NCBI RefSeq assembly: GCF_028745515.1
Contig: NZ_JAQZSG010000034.1
Location: 8,206-50,438, forward strand
Origin: Paenibacillus thermotolerans
GTDB taxonomy: Bacteria; Bacillota; Bacilli; Paenibacillales; YIM-B00363
DNA: 42,233 nucleotides
Reading direction: 5' to 3'
Below are positions 33,851 to 42,200 of the stretch, piece by piece (the first letter of the stretch is position 1; each line of letters begins with the position of its first letter). The notes under the pieces are model-generated. The model saw nothing but the letters and a program-made list of their open reading frames with translations. It did not search any database and was not told where the DNA came from. A program made the position numbers and the translations under genes.

Positions 33851-35299
33851 ATGACTGCCGTTACGGATCGAAAATACGAAACCGTCATCGGACTCGAAGT
33901 GCACGTCGAGCTGAAGACGAATTCCAAAATATTTTGCGGCTGCGCCGTCGAGTTCGGCGCCCCGCCGAATACGAATACTTGCCCCGTGTGCCTCGGGCAT
34001 CCCGGCGTGCTGCCGGTATTAAACAAGCAAGCCGTCGAATACGCGATGAAGGCGGCAATGGCGCTCAACTGCGAAATCGCCACAGACAGCAAATTCGACC
34101 GGAAAAATTATTTTTACCCCGATTCGCCGAAGGCGTATCAAATATCGCAATACGATCAGCCGATCGGCCAGAACGGCTGGATCGACATCGAGGTGAACGG
34201 ACAGAAGAAGCGCATCGGCATCACTCGGCTGCACCTGGAGGAGGATGCGGGCAAGCTGACGCACCTTCCCGCAGGCACAGGCTCGCTGGTCGATTTCAAC
34301 CGGGTCGGCACGCCGCTCGTCGAAATCGTATCGGAGCCGGATATCCGTTCCCCGGAGGAAGCGCGCGCTTACCTCGAGAAGCTGAAGGCGATTATGCAAT
34401 ATTGCGAAGTGTCCGACGTCAAGATGGAAGAGGGCTCCTTGCGCTGCGACGCGAATATTTCGCTTCGTCCGGCCGGCGAGACGAAGCTCGGCACGAAGGC
34501 GGAGCTGAAGAACATGAACTCGTTCCGCGGCGTACAGCGCGGCCTTGAGTACGAGGAGATCCGCCAGGCGGAGGTGCTCGACCGCGGCGAGCGCGTCGTG
34601 CAGGAAACGCGACGCTGGGATGAAGCGCAAGGGAAGACGCTGTCGATGCGCAGCAAAGAAGAGGCGCACGATTACCGGTATTTCCCCGACCCGGATCTGG
34701 TTCGTCTCTTTATTGACGATGAATGGAAGGCGCGAGTGAAGTCGACGATTCCGGAGCTGCCGGATGCGCGCATGGAGCGGTATACGTCCGAGTACGGCTT
34801 GTCTGCTTATGATGCGGGCGTAATTACGTCGTCGCTGCATTTGGCGAATTTCTTCGAAGAGAGCTTAAGCTATACGAAGGACGCGAAGGCGGTCGCCAAT
34901 TGGATGATGGGCGATCTGCTCGGTTATTTGAACGCGAACAATCTCGAGCTGTCCGACGTGAAAGTGACGGGCAAAGGTCTCGGCGAGATGATCGGACTGT
35001 TGGAGAGCGGCACGATTTCTTCGAAGATAGCCAAAACCGTCTTCAAATCGATGATCGAAACCGGGAAAGATCCGAAGACGATCGTCGAGGAGCAAGGGCT
35101 GGTGCAAATCAGCGACGAAGGAGCGATCAAGGAAATCGTCAACCGAATTGTGGAAAGCAATCCTCAATCGGTGGAAGATTACAAAGCCGGCAAAGAGAAG
35201 GCGATCGGCTTCCTCGTCGGACAAATTATGCGGGAGACGAAGGGGAAAGCGAACCCGGGTCTCGTGAACAAGCTGCTGGTGGAACGATTGAATCAATAA
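33851..35299 (+). CDS. gatB: Asp-tRNA(Asn)/Glu-tRNA(Gln) amidotransferase subunit B
   Basis: GatB (482 residues) binds the misacylated tRNA, activates the carboxyl with ATP and takes ammonia from GatA. It begins [20 protein letters not shown], with the block [20 protein letters not shown] and the C-terminal YqeY-like domain ([13 protein letters not shown]). It carries a four-Cys cluster at CGC (near residue 32) and CPVC (near residue 48), which suggests a zinc-binding GatB; the B. subtilis form, as I recall it, lacks these. The ATG at 33851 is 12 bases after AAAGGAGG, somewhat far. Confidence 0.97.
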   Translation: MTAVTDRKYETVIGLEVHVELKTNSKIFCGCAVEFGAPPNTNTCPVCLGHPGVLPVLNKQAVEYAMKAAMALNCEIATDSKFDRKNYFYPDSPKAYQISQYDQPIGQNGWIDIEVNGQKKRIGITRLHLEEDAGKLTHLPAGTGSLVDFNRVGTPLVEIVSEPDIRSPEEARAYLEKLKAIMQYCEVSDVKMEEGSLRCDANISLRPAGETKLGTKAELKNMNSFRGVQRGLEYEEIRQAEVLDRGERVVQETRRWDEAQGKTLSMRSKEEAHDYRYFPDPDLVRLFIDDEWKARVKSTIPELPDARMERYTSEYGLSAYDAGVITSSLHLANFFEESLSYTKDAKAVANWMMGDLLGYLNANNLELSDVKVTGKGLGEMIGLLESGTISSKIAKTVFKSMIETGKDPKTIVEEQGLVQISDEGAIKEIVNRIVESNPQSVEDYKAGKEKAIGFLVGQIMRETKGKANPGLVNKLLVERLNQ

Positions 35300-35312
35300 T
35301 TGTGCGTATGTC

Positions 35313-35343
35313 AGCCGAGAGGGGAACCTTTCGGCTTTCTTTG
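35313..35343 (+). terminator. gatCAB terminator
   Basis: AGCCGAGAGG (35313-35322) pairs with CCTTTCGGCT (35327-35336) with one G-U pair, then TTCTTT. Confidence 0.8.
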
Positions 35344-35430
35344 TGCAAAAATATGTTTATATAAAATGAAGGGTGCGCAGGCGTCGTTACGTCTAATGAT
35401 GTAGAACGAACCCGCAAAGGGGGTGAAGCG

Positions 35431-36078
35431 GTGCCGACAACAGACGAACAGCTCGTCGAGAGCATCGTGCAAGACGGGGATTCGGGCTTGTTCCGGGTGC
35501 TTGTGGAACGTTATCAAGCTTACATATTTACATTGATGTACCGGTCCGTCGGCGACCGCGGCACCGCGGAGGACCTTGCCCAGGAAACGTTCATTTCGGT
35601 ATACCGAAGCATCGGCTCTTTCAGGGCGGACGCCAAATTTTCTACTTGGCTATACCGGATTGCGGCCAACGTGCTCCATGACGAATTAAGAAGGCGAAAG
35701 AGGCGGAGGCTTGCGTATTTTTGGGCGAAAGACAGCGGGGACGGGGAAAGGGCGGAACCGCCCGCAAGTCCCGAAGACGAACCGGAGCAAAGCTTTCTTC
35801 GCACGGAGCAGACGGAAACGATCGGGAGGCTGTTCGTTCTATTGCCCGAGAAATATCGGGTCATTCTGACCATGTATTACTTCAACCGGATCAATACGGC
35901 CGAAATCGCCGCCATATTATCCGTGCCGGTCAAGACGGTGGAAACGAGACTGGCAAGAGGGCGGCAGCGTTTGAAGCAATTATGGACGGAGGAGGACAAT
36001 CGGGATGAAAAACCGGCATCGATCTCAAGGAAGCCCATCGGACCATCTGGATACGCTGCTTCAGAGCATGAGGCTTAG
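35431..36078 (+). CDS. ECF-type RNA polymerase sigma factor (sigma-W-like)
   Basis: The protein has 215 residues from the GTG at 35431, which follows AAAGGGGGTG. Region 2 includes LFRVLVERYQAYIFTLMYRSVGD, the core-binding AEDLAQETFISVYRSI and FSTWLYRIAANVLHDELRRRKRRR. Region 4 includes LPEKYRVILTMYYFNRINTAEIAAILSVPVKTVETRLARGRQRLK. The 30 residues after region 4 have no family match and are read through the start of the next gene. A long Gly/Pro/Glu-rich linker separates regions 2 and 4. It probably directs an envelope-stress regulon. I did not find a convincing self-recognition promoter upstream. Confidence 0.93.
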   Translation: MPTTDEQLVESIVQDGDSGLFRVLVERYQAYIFTLMYRSVGDRGTAEDLAQETFISVYRSIGSFRADAKFSTWLYRIAANVLHDELRRRKRRRLAYFWAKDSGDGERAEPPASPEDEPEQSFLRTEQTETIGRLFVLLPEKYRVILTMYYFNRINTAEIAAILSVPVKTVETRLARGRQRLKQLWTEEDNRDEKPASISRKPIGPSGYAASEHEA

Positions 36079-36334
36079 CGAGCCCTCAGGAGGATTTGCG
36101 GACCGGCTAATGGATCGCCTAAAGGATGAAGACGGCGTGTCCAAGCCAGTAGTCCCCCATTTCCAGACGGAGTGGAGGAACGGCCTGATTGCCGCGGCCG
36201 CTACCGTTGTATTTGTCGCAAGCGATATGCCCGCCCGGATATTGAGCATGAATCCGGACCAAGTAGGAATGTTCATTCAAATCAACGTACTGCATGCGGT
36301 TCAATTCGGACTGGAATTGATCCGGCTCAATTAA
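36005..36334 (+). CDS. small single-helix membrane protein, probable anti-sigma factor
   Basis: This 109-residue protein overlaps the sigma gene by 74 bases in another frame. It starts at an ATG preceded by GGAGGAGGACAATCGG. The N-terminal 55 residues are polar (HLDTLLQSMRLSEPSGGFADRLMDRLKDE) and would be cytoplasmic. One hydrophobic segment (about 59-75, IAAAATVVFVAS) follows, then about 30 residues outside the membrane. The zinc anti-sigma HxxxCxxC motif is absent; indeed there is no Cys. Position and topology are those of an anti-sigma factor, but the family is not one I recognise. Confidence 0.7.
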   Translation: MKNRHRSQGSPSDHLDTLLQSMRLSEPSGGFADRLMDRLKDEDGVSKPVVPHFQTEWRNGLIAAAATVVFVASDMPARILSMNPDQVGMFIQINVLHAVQFGLELIRLN

Positions 36335-36350
36335 AGAAGGGAGAACGATT

Positions 36351-37007
36351 ATGGACCAATGGACCAAGCAGGAACAATCGACGAATCGCAATGCGGCGGA
36401 TCAGCAGCAGGGAGCTGACTTCGGACCGCCGCCGCCCGGAGGAATACCGCCGTTCGGCGCGCCGTATACTCCGTATCCGCCGCTTCCTCCCCTTCCCAGA
36501 AAGCGCAAATGGGCGGCGGGCTTGTTGTCCTTCATACTGCCCGGGCTCGGCCATTTTTATGCGGGCGCCATGCAGCGGGGCTTGTTTTTTATGCTTCTAT
36601 TTGCCGGAACGATCGCAGGTATCGTCTTCTTCGGACAAGCGAATTTCGTACCGTTGATCGTCTTGCTGAGCATCATGCTGCCGGTCATCTTCTTTTACAG
36701 CTTGTTTGACGCTTTGCAGACGACGGACCGGGTCAACCAGTTCGGAGGGAATTATTCCATGCCATACGGTCCCGGCTCCTCGCCTTATCCTTACGACGTT
36801 CCGGGAGGAAGCACCTATCGCCGTTCGATCAACGGCAGCCAGATCGGAATTGGCTTAATCGTAGTCGGAGCTCTCATCTTTTTGGCGGCGAATAAGCCGG
36901 TATGGATCGAACGCCTCCTTACCGGGTCGGGCTCCTTTATCGGGGCGGTTATTTTGATCGGCGGCGGCGTGTTTCTTTTTATTACGGAAACCCGAAAAAA
37001 TAAGTAA
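36351..37007 (+). CDS. multi-helix membrane protein with proline-rich N-terminus
   Basis: This 218-residue protein starts at the ATG at 36351 after AAGAAGGGAG. The first 45 residues are rich in Pro and Gln (GPPPPGGIPPF, PYPPLPPLP). The next stretch has the motif FILPGLGHFYAGAMQRGLFFMLLF, which resembles TM2/DUF5683-type small membrane proteins. There are two or three more helices and a C-terminal helix pair (GIGLIVVGALIFLAAN, FIGAVILIGGGVFLFI). Its function is unknown. It is the third gene of the sigma operon, 16 bases after the probable anti-sigma gene. Confidence 0.78.
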   Translation: MDQWTKQEQSTNRNAADQQQGADFGPPPPGGIPPFGAPYTPYPPLPPLPRKRKWAAGLLSFILPGLGHFYAGAMQRGLFFMLLFAGTIAGIVFFGQANFVPLIVLLSIMLPVIFFYSLFDALQTTDRVNQFGGNYSMPYGPGSSPYPYDVPGGSTYRRSINGSQIGIGLIVVGALIFLAANKPVWIERLLTGSGSFIGAVILIGGGVFLFITETRKNK

Positions 37008-37022
37008 AGAAGGCGTGATCTT

Positions 37023-38195
37023 ATGATGGTAATAAAAGTTGGCCGGCTGACCGCAGCGGTCATTCTAATCGCCGCCGGCAGCACGCTTCTTTTTGACAGC
37101 TGGCAGGGGACGCACTATACGGGCGTCCTGCTTCAGTGGTGGCCGCTTCTGCTCATATTGCTCGGGTTGGAATATTTATACTACGGAACGCGCAGGCAGC
37201 AGGAAAACGTGCAAACGAAGCTGGATATTGCAGGCGTTGTCGGCGCGATCGTGCTTTCGGCGGCCATCGGGGCGATCGTCAATTGGCAGTCGCTTTGGCA
37301 ATTCGACAAGTGGATGGGAGATGCGAACAAAATCGGCGTTGCGGTGTCCGGCGCAGGAGCGTTTTTGGAGGACGCAGGAGGCTGGCAAAAGGTTCAAAAG
37401 GAGACGCAGCACGTTTCTTTGAAACCGAGTCATGAAAAGATCTCTTTCTATAACTCGAACGGCGACATCGCGCTTCGTGCCGGTGACGTGGAAGACATCC
37501 GAATTGAAATGCTGGTTAAAGCGCAAGTCGGCTCGAAGGAAGAGGCGGAGGATATCGCCGAAAATACGATGCTTAAAGTTTCCGACGGCAAGACGCTCGG
37601 CATTACAGTCGAAGGTGCCAAATACGGCCGCGGAAACCGGAAGGAACCGGTTGTCCATCTGGAGATTACCGTGCCGAGGGACCGCGGCGCAAGCTGGGAA
37701 ATTCGGGGGATGAACGGGGATGTGTCGGTCGAAGGGGTGAGCGGATCGGCCGATGTGAATACAATGAACGGAGATATATCCGCTCAGGTGTCCGAAGGCG
37801 ACGTCGAGGCGACGACGATCAACGGGGACATCGAAGCGATCGCGACGGGACGCGTGGATGCGAAATCGACGAACGGAAGCCTCAAGGTACGCGGCGTTCA
37901 AGGAAGTCTGCGCGCAAGTACGACGAACGGCGATATTGAGATCAGTCCGTCGGCCATCGGCGGAGATTGGCATGTGGATACTTCGTGGGGAGATATTACG
38001 ATTGAATTTCCGTCCGAAGGAGACTATACGCTCTCCGGCAAGACGGTCATCGGTGAGGTTGAAGTTCAAGGCGCTGACTCGCTCTTGTCCGGGTTTACGG
38101 TGAAATCCCGTTCCGTCGAAGGAAAGGTCGGAGATGGAACATACAAGGTTGAGGTTCAGACGCAGAGCGATTTTAAGGCGATTTTCCAGCAATAA
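37023..38195 (+). CDS. LiaF-like/DUF4097 membrane-anchored beta-helix protein
   Basis: This 390-residue protein has three or four N-terminal helices (residues 7-25, 37-55 and 67-90) with LLQWWPLLLILLGLEYLYYG, as in LiaF/LiaI-type envelope-stress proteins. The rest is a DUF4097 repeat region. A ladder of NGD motifs (SNGDIAL, MNGDVSV, MNGDISA, INGDIEA, TNGSLKV, TNGDIEI) is spaced about 18-22 residues and predicts a right-handed beta helix. It probably senses or reports envelope damage together with the sigma factor. The ATG at 37023 is preceded by AAAGAAGGCG. Confidence 0.83.
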   Translation: MMVIKVGRLTAAVILIAAGSTLLFDSWQGTHYTGVLLQWWPLLLILLGLEYLYYGTRRQQENVQTKLDIAGVVGAIVLSAAIGAIVNWQSLWQFDKWMGDANKIGVAVSGAGAFLEDAGGWQKVQKETQHVSLKPSHEKISFYNSNGDIALRAGDVEDIRIEMLVKAQVGSKEEAEDIAENTMLKVSDGKTLGITVEGAKYGRGNRKEPVVHLEITVPRDRGASWEIRGMNGDVSVEGVSGSADVNTMNGDISAQVSEGDVEATTINGDIEAIATGRVDAKSTNGSLKVRGVQGSLRASTTNGDIEISPSAIGGDWHVDTSWGDITIEFPSEGDYTLSGKTVIGEVEVQGADSLLSGFTVKSRSVEGKVGDGTYKVEVQTQSDFKAIFQQ

Positions 38196-38233
38196 ATCAG
38201 GCTGCGTCAACGCTGTACGATTTTGCTAACTCG

Positions 38234-38263
38234 TTGACAAACTGTTTCTTTCGCACGTACAAT
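38234..38263 (+). promoter_or_regulatory. perR promoter
   Basis: TTGACA (38234-38239), an 18-base spacer, then TACAAT (38258-38263). I do not see a clear PerR box (TTATAATNATTATAA) over it. Confidence 0.75.
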
Positions 38264-38308
38264 GGCTATAGACTTTGGCTTTTCAGTCAGAAAGGTGGGG
38301 AACGAAAC

Positions 38309-38743
38309 ATGTCGACGCAGTTGGACCATGCTTTGGATAAATTGAAGTCAACCGGTGTGCGGATGACGCCTCAGCGCCACGCTATTTTGTCCTACCTGCT
38401 CGAATCGATGACCCATCCGACGGCGGACGAAATCTATAAGGCTTTGGCGGACCGTTTCCCCAGCATGAGTGTTGCGACCGTATATAATAATTTAAAGTTA
38501 TTTATAGAGGCCGGGCTGGTGCGGGAGTTGACGTACGGCGACGATTCCAGCCGCTTTGACGCCGATCTGTCCGATCATTACCATGCCATCTGCGAGCGCT
38601 GCGGAAAGATTGCCGATTTCGACTATACGCCGCTTACGGACGTAGAGCACGCCGCCGCGATGAATACCGGCTTTAAGGTGCATGGGCATCGGATGGAGGT
38701 TTACGGCATTTGTGAGGAATGCTCCAAATCGGTTACGCACTAA
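38309..38743 (+). CDS. perR: peroxide-responsive repressor PerR (Fur family)
   Basis: This 144-residue Fur-family repressor starts at the ATG at 38309 after AAAGGTGGGG. The regulatory-metal ligands of PerR can be aligned one residue off B. subtilis: His36, Asp84, His90, His92 and Asp103. The structural zinc site is Cys95, Cys98, Cys135 and Cys138. Asp103 in place of Glu favours PerR over Fur or Zur. Peroxide oxidises the His ligands and lifts repression of katA/ahp/mrgA-type genes. The link to ygzB and ygxA nearby matches the B. subtilis perR locus. Confidence 0.95.
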   Translation: MSTQLDHALDKLKSTGVRMTPQRHAILSYLLESMTHPTADEIYKALADRFPSMSVATVYNNLKLFIEAGLVRELTYGDDSSRFDADLSDHYHAICERCGKIADFDYTPLTDVEHAAAMNTGFKVHGHRMEVYGICEECSKSVTH

Positions 38744-38776
38744 CCGTTTATCGAACGATAATCGCGAATGTACATG

Positions 38777-38819
38777 AATGTGTCGTCTTCCGTCGCCCGG
38801 AGTGCGGCACATTTTTTTT
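38777..38819 (+). terminator. perR terminator
   Basis: AATGTGTCG (from 38777) pairs with CGGCACATT near 38805-38813 with a mismatched base, then eight T. Confidence 0.7.
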
Positions 38820-38852
38820 GAACTCATATATGCAGCAGAGGAGGAGGAACGG

Positions 38853-40604
38853 TTGAGTCAATTCATAGCTCCGAGACGCCGGAAACGGAGGCTTCGGAAC
38901 GTATTTCTTGTCGTATTTATCTTTACAGTTCTTGCAACCGTTCTTGGAGCTCTCGGGTGGAGCATGCTCGCTCCCAATAAAGAACATATCACTCCGTCTT
39001 ATGGATCGGACAAGCCGATTTTTTACGAGGGCAAGCTTGCGGAGACGGGAGCGAAGGGGAACGGCGAAAGCCTGCTTGTTCCGTTGACCGTGCTTCAGGA
39101 GCTTATCGATTCCAATATTATGTATGAAAAGGATACGAATTCCATCATAATTACAACGGAAAATCGTGTGGTGCGCCTTCAGTCCGAGCAGTTGGACGCT
39201 TGGGTAAACGATAAACCGTTTCAGCTCCGGTTTCCGGCCGCCGATGTAGACGGGGAGCTATACGTGCCGATCGAACCGTTGGAGCGGTTTTACGGCGTTC
39301 GATTTGCCGAAGCGGAGGACACGGGCATCGTTACGCTGCGCAAGCCGAACGATGTCATCACTTGGCTTGCCGCTCCCGCCGCAGAAGACGGGAAGACGCT
39401 CCAGATACCCGTAAGACTGGAGCCATCCATAAAATCGCCGATCGTCAGTGAAGTGCGTTCCGGCGGACGGGCGGCCGTCTGGGGAGAAACGGACGGATGG
39501 TATTATGTCCAGTTAGCGAACGGGCATGTGGGATTTGCGGAAAAGAAGCATTTGGAATATTCGGGTGTAGAAACTGTCTCGGCGCCTGCATCGGAGGAAC
39601 CGGCGAACGGATACGTCCCGAAACGGCCGATGGGGGAAAAGGTTGTCCTTACATGGGAGCAGGTATACACGAAGACGCCTGATCCGAGCCGGTTCGGTCC
39701 GATGGAAGGCTTGAACGTCGTGTCACCGACATGGTTCCACTTGTTGAATGCGGAAGGAGCGCTTGAAAACCGCGGTGCCGACCCCGCTTATGTGAGTTGG
39801 GCGCACAATCGCGGCTATCAGGTATGGGCATTGTTCACCAACCGGTTCGATCCGGAATTGACCGCTCAAGCTTTGTCGACTTACGACCGGCGCATGAACA
39901 TGGCGCGTCAGCTGGTGAGCTGGTCCAAGCTGTACAAGCTCGACGGGATAAACATCGATTTTGAAAATGTGAATGTAGAGGACGGTCCGCTGCTCACCCA
40001 GTTCGTTCGAGAGCTTACTCCTTTGCTGCATGAAGCGGGGGCAACCGTATCGATCGACGTCACCTTCGCCGGAGGGAGTGCAAACTGGTCGCGGTTTTTG
40101 GATCGGAAGGCGCTTGCCGAAGCGGTGGATTACATGATGGTGATGGCCTACGACGAGCATTGGGCAAGCAGTCCGAAGGCCGGCTCCGTCGCATCGCTGC
40201 CGTGGGTCGAACGCGGTGTGAAGGCGCTCCTTGAAGAACACGGCGTTCCGCGGCAGAAGCTAGTGCTTGGCATCCCGTTTTACACGCGGATATGGACGGA
40301 AGAGACGATCGACGGCAAGACGAAGGTGTCCTCGAAAGCCGTCGGTATGGAAGCCGTACAAAATCTGATTTCGGAGAAGAAGCTAACGCCGGCGATGGAC
40401 CATGAATCAGGTCAGCATTATGTGGAATTTAAAGAAAACAATACGGTCAAAAAGATTTGGATTGAAGACGAAACGTCAGTGAAGGCTAGAGTCGAGCTGG
40501 CGCTCAAATATGACTTGGCGGGAATTGCGGCTTGGAGCCGAGGCTTCGAGCGGCCGACCGTTTGGCAGACCATTCAAGGCACATTGCAATCATCTTATAA
40601 ATAA
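38853..40604 (+). CDS. membrane-anchored spore-type glycoside hydrolase family 18 protein
   Basis: The protein has 583 residues from the TTG at 38853, which follows GAGGAGGAGG. One membrane helix lies at about residues 18-38 after a basic tail (APRRRKRRLRN). A copper-amine-oxidase-N-like stalk domain (about 55-165) follows, then an SH3 domain (about 180-235), then a GH18 TIM barrel (about 260-575). The catalytic motif is LDGINIDFEN with Glu371 as the acid. GH18 proteins of this layout (YaaH/YdhD/SleL type) cut spore-cortex or cell-wall glycans. It sits between perR and ygzB, where B. subtilis has no such gene. Confidence 0.88.
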   Translation: MSQFIAPRRRKRRLRNVFLVVFIFTVLATVLGALGWSMLAPNKEHITPSYGSDKPIFYEGKLAETGAKGNGESLLVPLTVLQELIDSNIMYEKDTNSIIITTENRVVRLQSEQLDAWVNDKPFQLRFPAADVDGELYVPIEPLERFYGVRFAEAEDTGIVTLRKPNDVITWLAAPAAEDGKTLQIPVRLEPSIKSPIVSEVRSGGRAAVWGETDGWYYVQLANGHVGFAEKKHLEYSGVETVSAPASEEPANGYVPKRPMGEKVVLTWEQVYTKTPDPSRFGPMEGLNVVSPTWFHLLNAEGALENRGADPAYVSWAHNRGYQVWALFTNRFDPELTAQALSTYDRRMNMARQLVSWSKLYKLDGINIDFENVNVEDGPLLTQFVRELTPLLHEAGATVSIDVTFAGGSANWSRFLDRKALAEAVDYMMVMAYDEHWASSPKAGSVASLPWVERGVKALLEEHGVPRQKLVLGIPFYTRIWTEETIDGKTKVSSKAVGMEAVQNLISEKKLTPAMDHESGQHYVEFKENNTVKKIWIEDETSVKARVELALKYDLAGIAAWSRGFERPTVWQTIQGTLQSSYK

Positions 40605-40635
40605 AAAGTACCGCTCCGACGGAGCGGTACTTTTT
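40603..40635. terminator. bidirectional terminator between the GH18 gene and ygzB
   Basis: AAAAAGTACCGCTCC (40603-40617) pairs perfectly with GGAGCGGTACTTTTT (40621-40635) across GAC. T runs are present in both directions. Confidence 0.95.
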
Positions 40636-40648
40636 GCGTTCGCGGTTG

Positions 40649-40990
40649 TTATCCCTGGGCTTGGCGGGTTGCTTTGTCCGGATCGAAGGTGAGAATCGTT
40701 TTGCAAAACATGCAACGGTCCGTCTTGCCGATCATCTTGGTCGGCTTTCCGCATTCGGGGCATTCGATCGTTACAGTGCTTGTGGACATCATTCCCGCCC
40801 AAAAATATATCGCCATGCTGCCCATCATCGCTATGAGACCGAGCACCAACCCGATTCCGGATATAATTCCCGAGCCGGGCCACTTGAACACGATCGCCGC
40901 GGTGCCGGCAATCATCAATCCCATGCCGCCTAACGTAAGCAGCAAGCCCCACAGCCGAAATTCATTGATTTTGCTTGATTTTCCAACCAT
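40649..40990 (-). CDS. ygzB: YgzB-like membrane protein (UPF0295)
   Basis: This 113-residue protein starts at the ATG at 40990 after AAGGTGG. It has two membrane helices (about 13-35 and 42-65) and a C-terminal zinc-ribbon-like tail with CPEC and CMFC. It has the conserved openings SSKINEFRLWG and YFWAGMMSTSTVTIECP of the UPF0295/YgzB family. Its role is unknown. In B. subtilis it lies directly after perR in the same direction; here it is reversed, with the GH18 gene between. Confidence 0.88.
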   Translation of the reverse strand: MVGKSSKINEFRLWGLLLTLGGMGLMIAGTAAIVFKWPGSGIISGIGLVLGLIAMMGSMAIYFWAGMMSTSTVTIECPECGKPTKMIGKTDRCMFCKTILTFDPDKATRQAQG

Positions 40991-41114
40991 AAAATATCCA
41001 CCTTATTCCAAAGAAAAATGGTTGCTCGCTCAGCAGGAAACCGTGCGATCCGTGTAGAATTAACATAAATCTAACAGCAAAAAGGCGACGTTACAATGGG
41101 GGCTCAATAGAAAC

Positions 41115-41972
41115 ATGAGAACGTTCATCGAGAGCCGGTATAAACATAGAAAAGATGTGCATGGGCTTGTGCTCGTCGAGCGGCCGATGCAGTTCTCGGC
41201 ATTGATTGACGGGTTTGATGCGCTCGTTCTCGTCATAACGGACGGCGATCCCCGCAACGGCCGTACTCATTATTATAGTAAAGACAACCATTACATACAA
41301 GAAAGATGGTACGACCGGACTTCTTTCGAGGCGAAGCTTGCGCCCGGAGGAGATAAGGATGTCCAACAATGGGTGATGGCTGGTGAGATTTGTATGGATA
41401 CGAATGGCTTTTTGGCGAAGGGGAAAAGTCAATTGCTGACATTTACGCCGATGAAGCGGGAGAAGCGTCTGCTGAGCGAGTTCTCTCTGTTTTTGCGCCA
41501 TTTTATTTTGAGTAAAAATTATTTGGACGGCGGAGACGTGCTTGACGCCTTAAGCCACATCGTTACGGCGGTTCATCATTGGGCGCGGCTGTCGATCGTG
41601 GAACAAGGCCATACGCCCGAGTTGACGGTTTGGAAGCAGGTCAAACGGCTGAATCCGGGCATTTTCAAACTGTACGAAGAGCTGACCATGAGCCAGGAAT
41701 CGGTGGAACAACGGGTGCGGCTTGCTCACTTGGCTTGCGATTTTTCCGTCATGTCCAAGCTTGAGGATTGCTGCAGCTTATTGATCCGCATATTAAAGAG
41801 CAGAAGTGAGCCTTGGAGCGCTGCGGAGCTGGAGATGCATCCGGAGCTAAGCTCGATCCAAGGCGAACTGCACTTGGTGCTCAAGAAGCTGGCAGGGAAA
41901 TCGTTGGTGAAAGAAGTGCTCGTACCGGCCGGAAGCGATATCGATTTGCTGGAGCTGCGTTATTCGAGCTAA
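41115..41972 (+). CDS. ygxA: YgxA-like nucleotidyltransferase-fold protein
   Basis: This 285-residue protein resembles B. subtilis YgxA, whose gene lies between ygzB and an rRNA operon. The N-terminal half includes GFDALVLVITDGD, which resembles the nucleotidyltransferase metal-binding region, and YYSKDNHYIQERWYD. The second half is helical (LRHFILSKNYLDGGDVLDALSHIVTAVHHWARLSI). The strict DxD pair of active nucleotidyltransferases is not plain, so it may be inactive. The start at 41115 has a weak ribosome site (GGGGG, distant). The rRNA leader follows directly. Confidence 0.85.
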   Translation: MRTFIESRYKHRKDVHGLVLVERPMQFSALIDGFDALVLVITDGDPRNGRTHYYSKDNHYIQERWYDRTSFEAKLAPGGDKDVQQWVMAGEICMDTNGFLAKGKSQLLTFTPMKREKRLLSEFSLFLRHFILSKNYLDGGDVLDALSHIVTAVHHWARLSIVEQGHTPELTVWKQVKRLNPGIFKLYEELTMSQESVEQRVRLAHLACDFSVMSKLEDCCSLLIRILKSRSEPWSAAELEMHPELSSIQGELHLVLKKLAGKSLVKEVLVPAGSDIDLLELRYSS

Positions 41973-41979
41973 CTGGGAA

Positions 41980-42010
41980 GGGATTTGCCTCCGGCAAATC
42001 CCTTGACTTT
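41980..42010 (+). terminator. ygxA terminator abutting the rRNA promoter
   Basis: GGGATTTGCC (41980-41989) pairs perfectly with GGCAAATCCC (41993-42002) across TCC. The T tract is broken (TTGACTTTT) and begins with the -35 box of the rRNA promoter. Confidence 0.7.
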
Positions 42011-42031
42011 TGGTTTGGGGATGTGTTAAAT
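42003..42031 (+). promoter_or_regulatory. rRNA operon promoter P1
   Basis: TTGACT (42003-42008), a 17-base spacer, then TTAAAT (42026-42031). It is the upstream one of two promoters before an rRNA leader. Confidence 0.7.
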
Positions 42032-42110
42032 TATCTCCTGCACCTCAGAAAGACGTTGTTCGGTACGGAAAGATCCGAATAACGAAAGAGTAAATGGAAA
42101 AAAATAAGTG

Positions 42111-42140
42111 TTGCATTTTATTCTGAGTGTGTGATAGTAT
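42111..42140 (+). promoter_or_regulatory. rRNA operon promoter P2
   Basis: TTGCAT (42111-42116), an 18-base spacer, then TAGTAT (42135-42140). An A-rich stretch (TAAATGGAAAAAAATAAG) just upstream resembles an UP element. Confidence 0.75.
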
Positions 42141-42184
42141 ATAAAAGTCGCCGCTAAAAACGACGACAAGCAAAGAAACAAAGC

Positions 42185-42200
42185 TTGTTCCTTGAAAACT
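42185..42200 (+). promoter_or_regulatory. rRNA leader boxA antitermination element
   Basis: TGTTCCTTGAAAACT matches the Bacillales rRNA boxA/leader element (TGNTCTTTGAAAACT-like). The 16S rRNA gene itself does not start before base 42233. Confidence 0.8.

Noticed and set aside
37176-38210. 344-residue minus-strand frame opposite the DUF4097 gene
   Set aside because: Shadow frame; the plus strand carries the clear NGD repeat ladder and the ribosome site.
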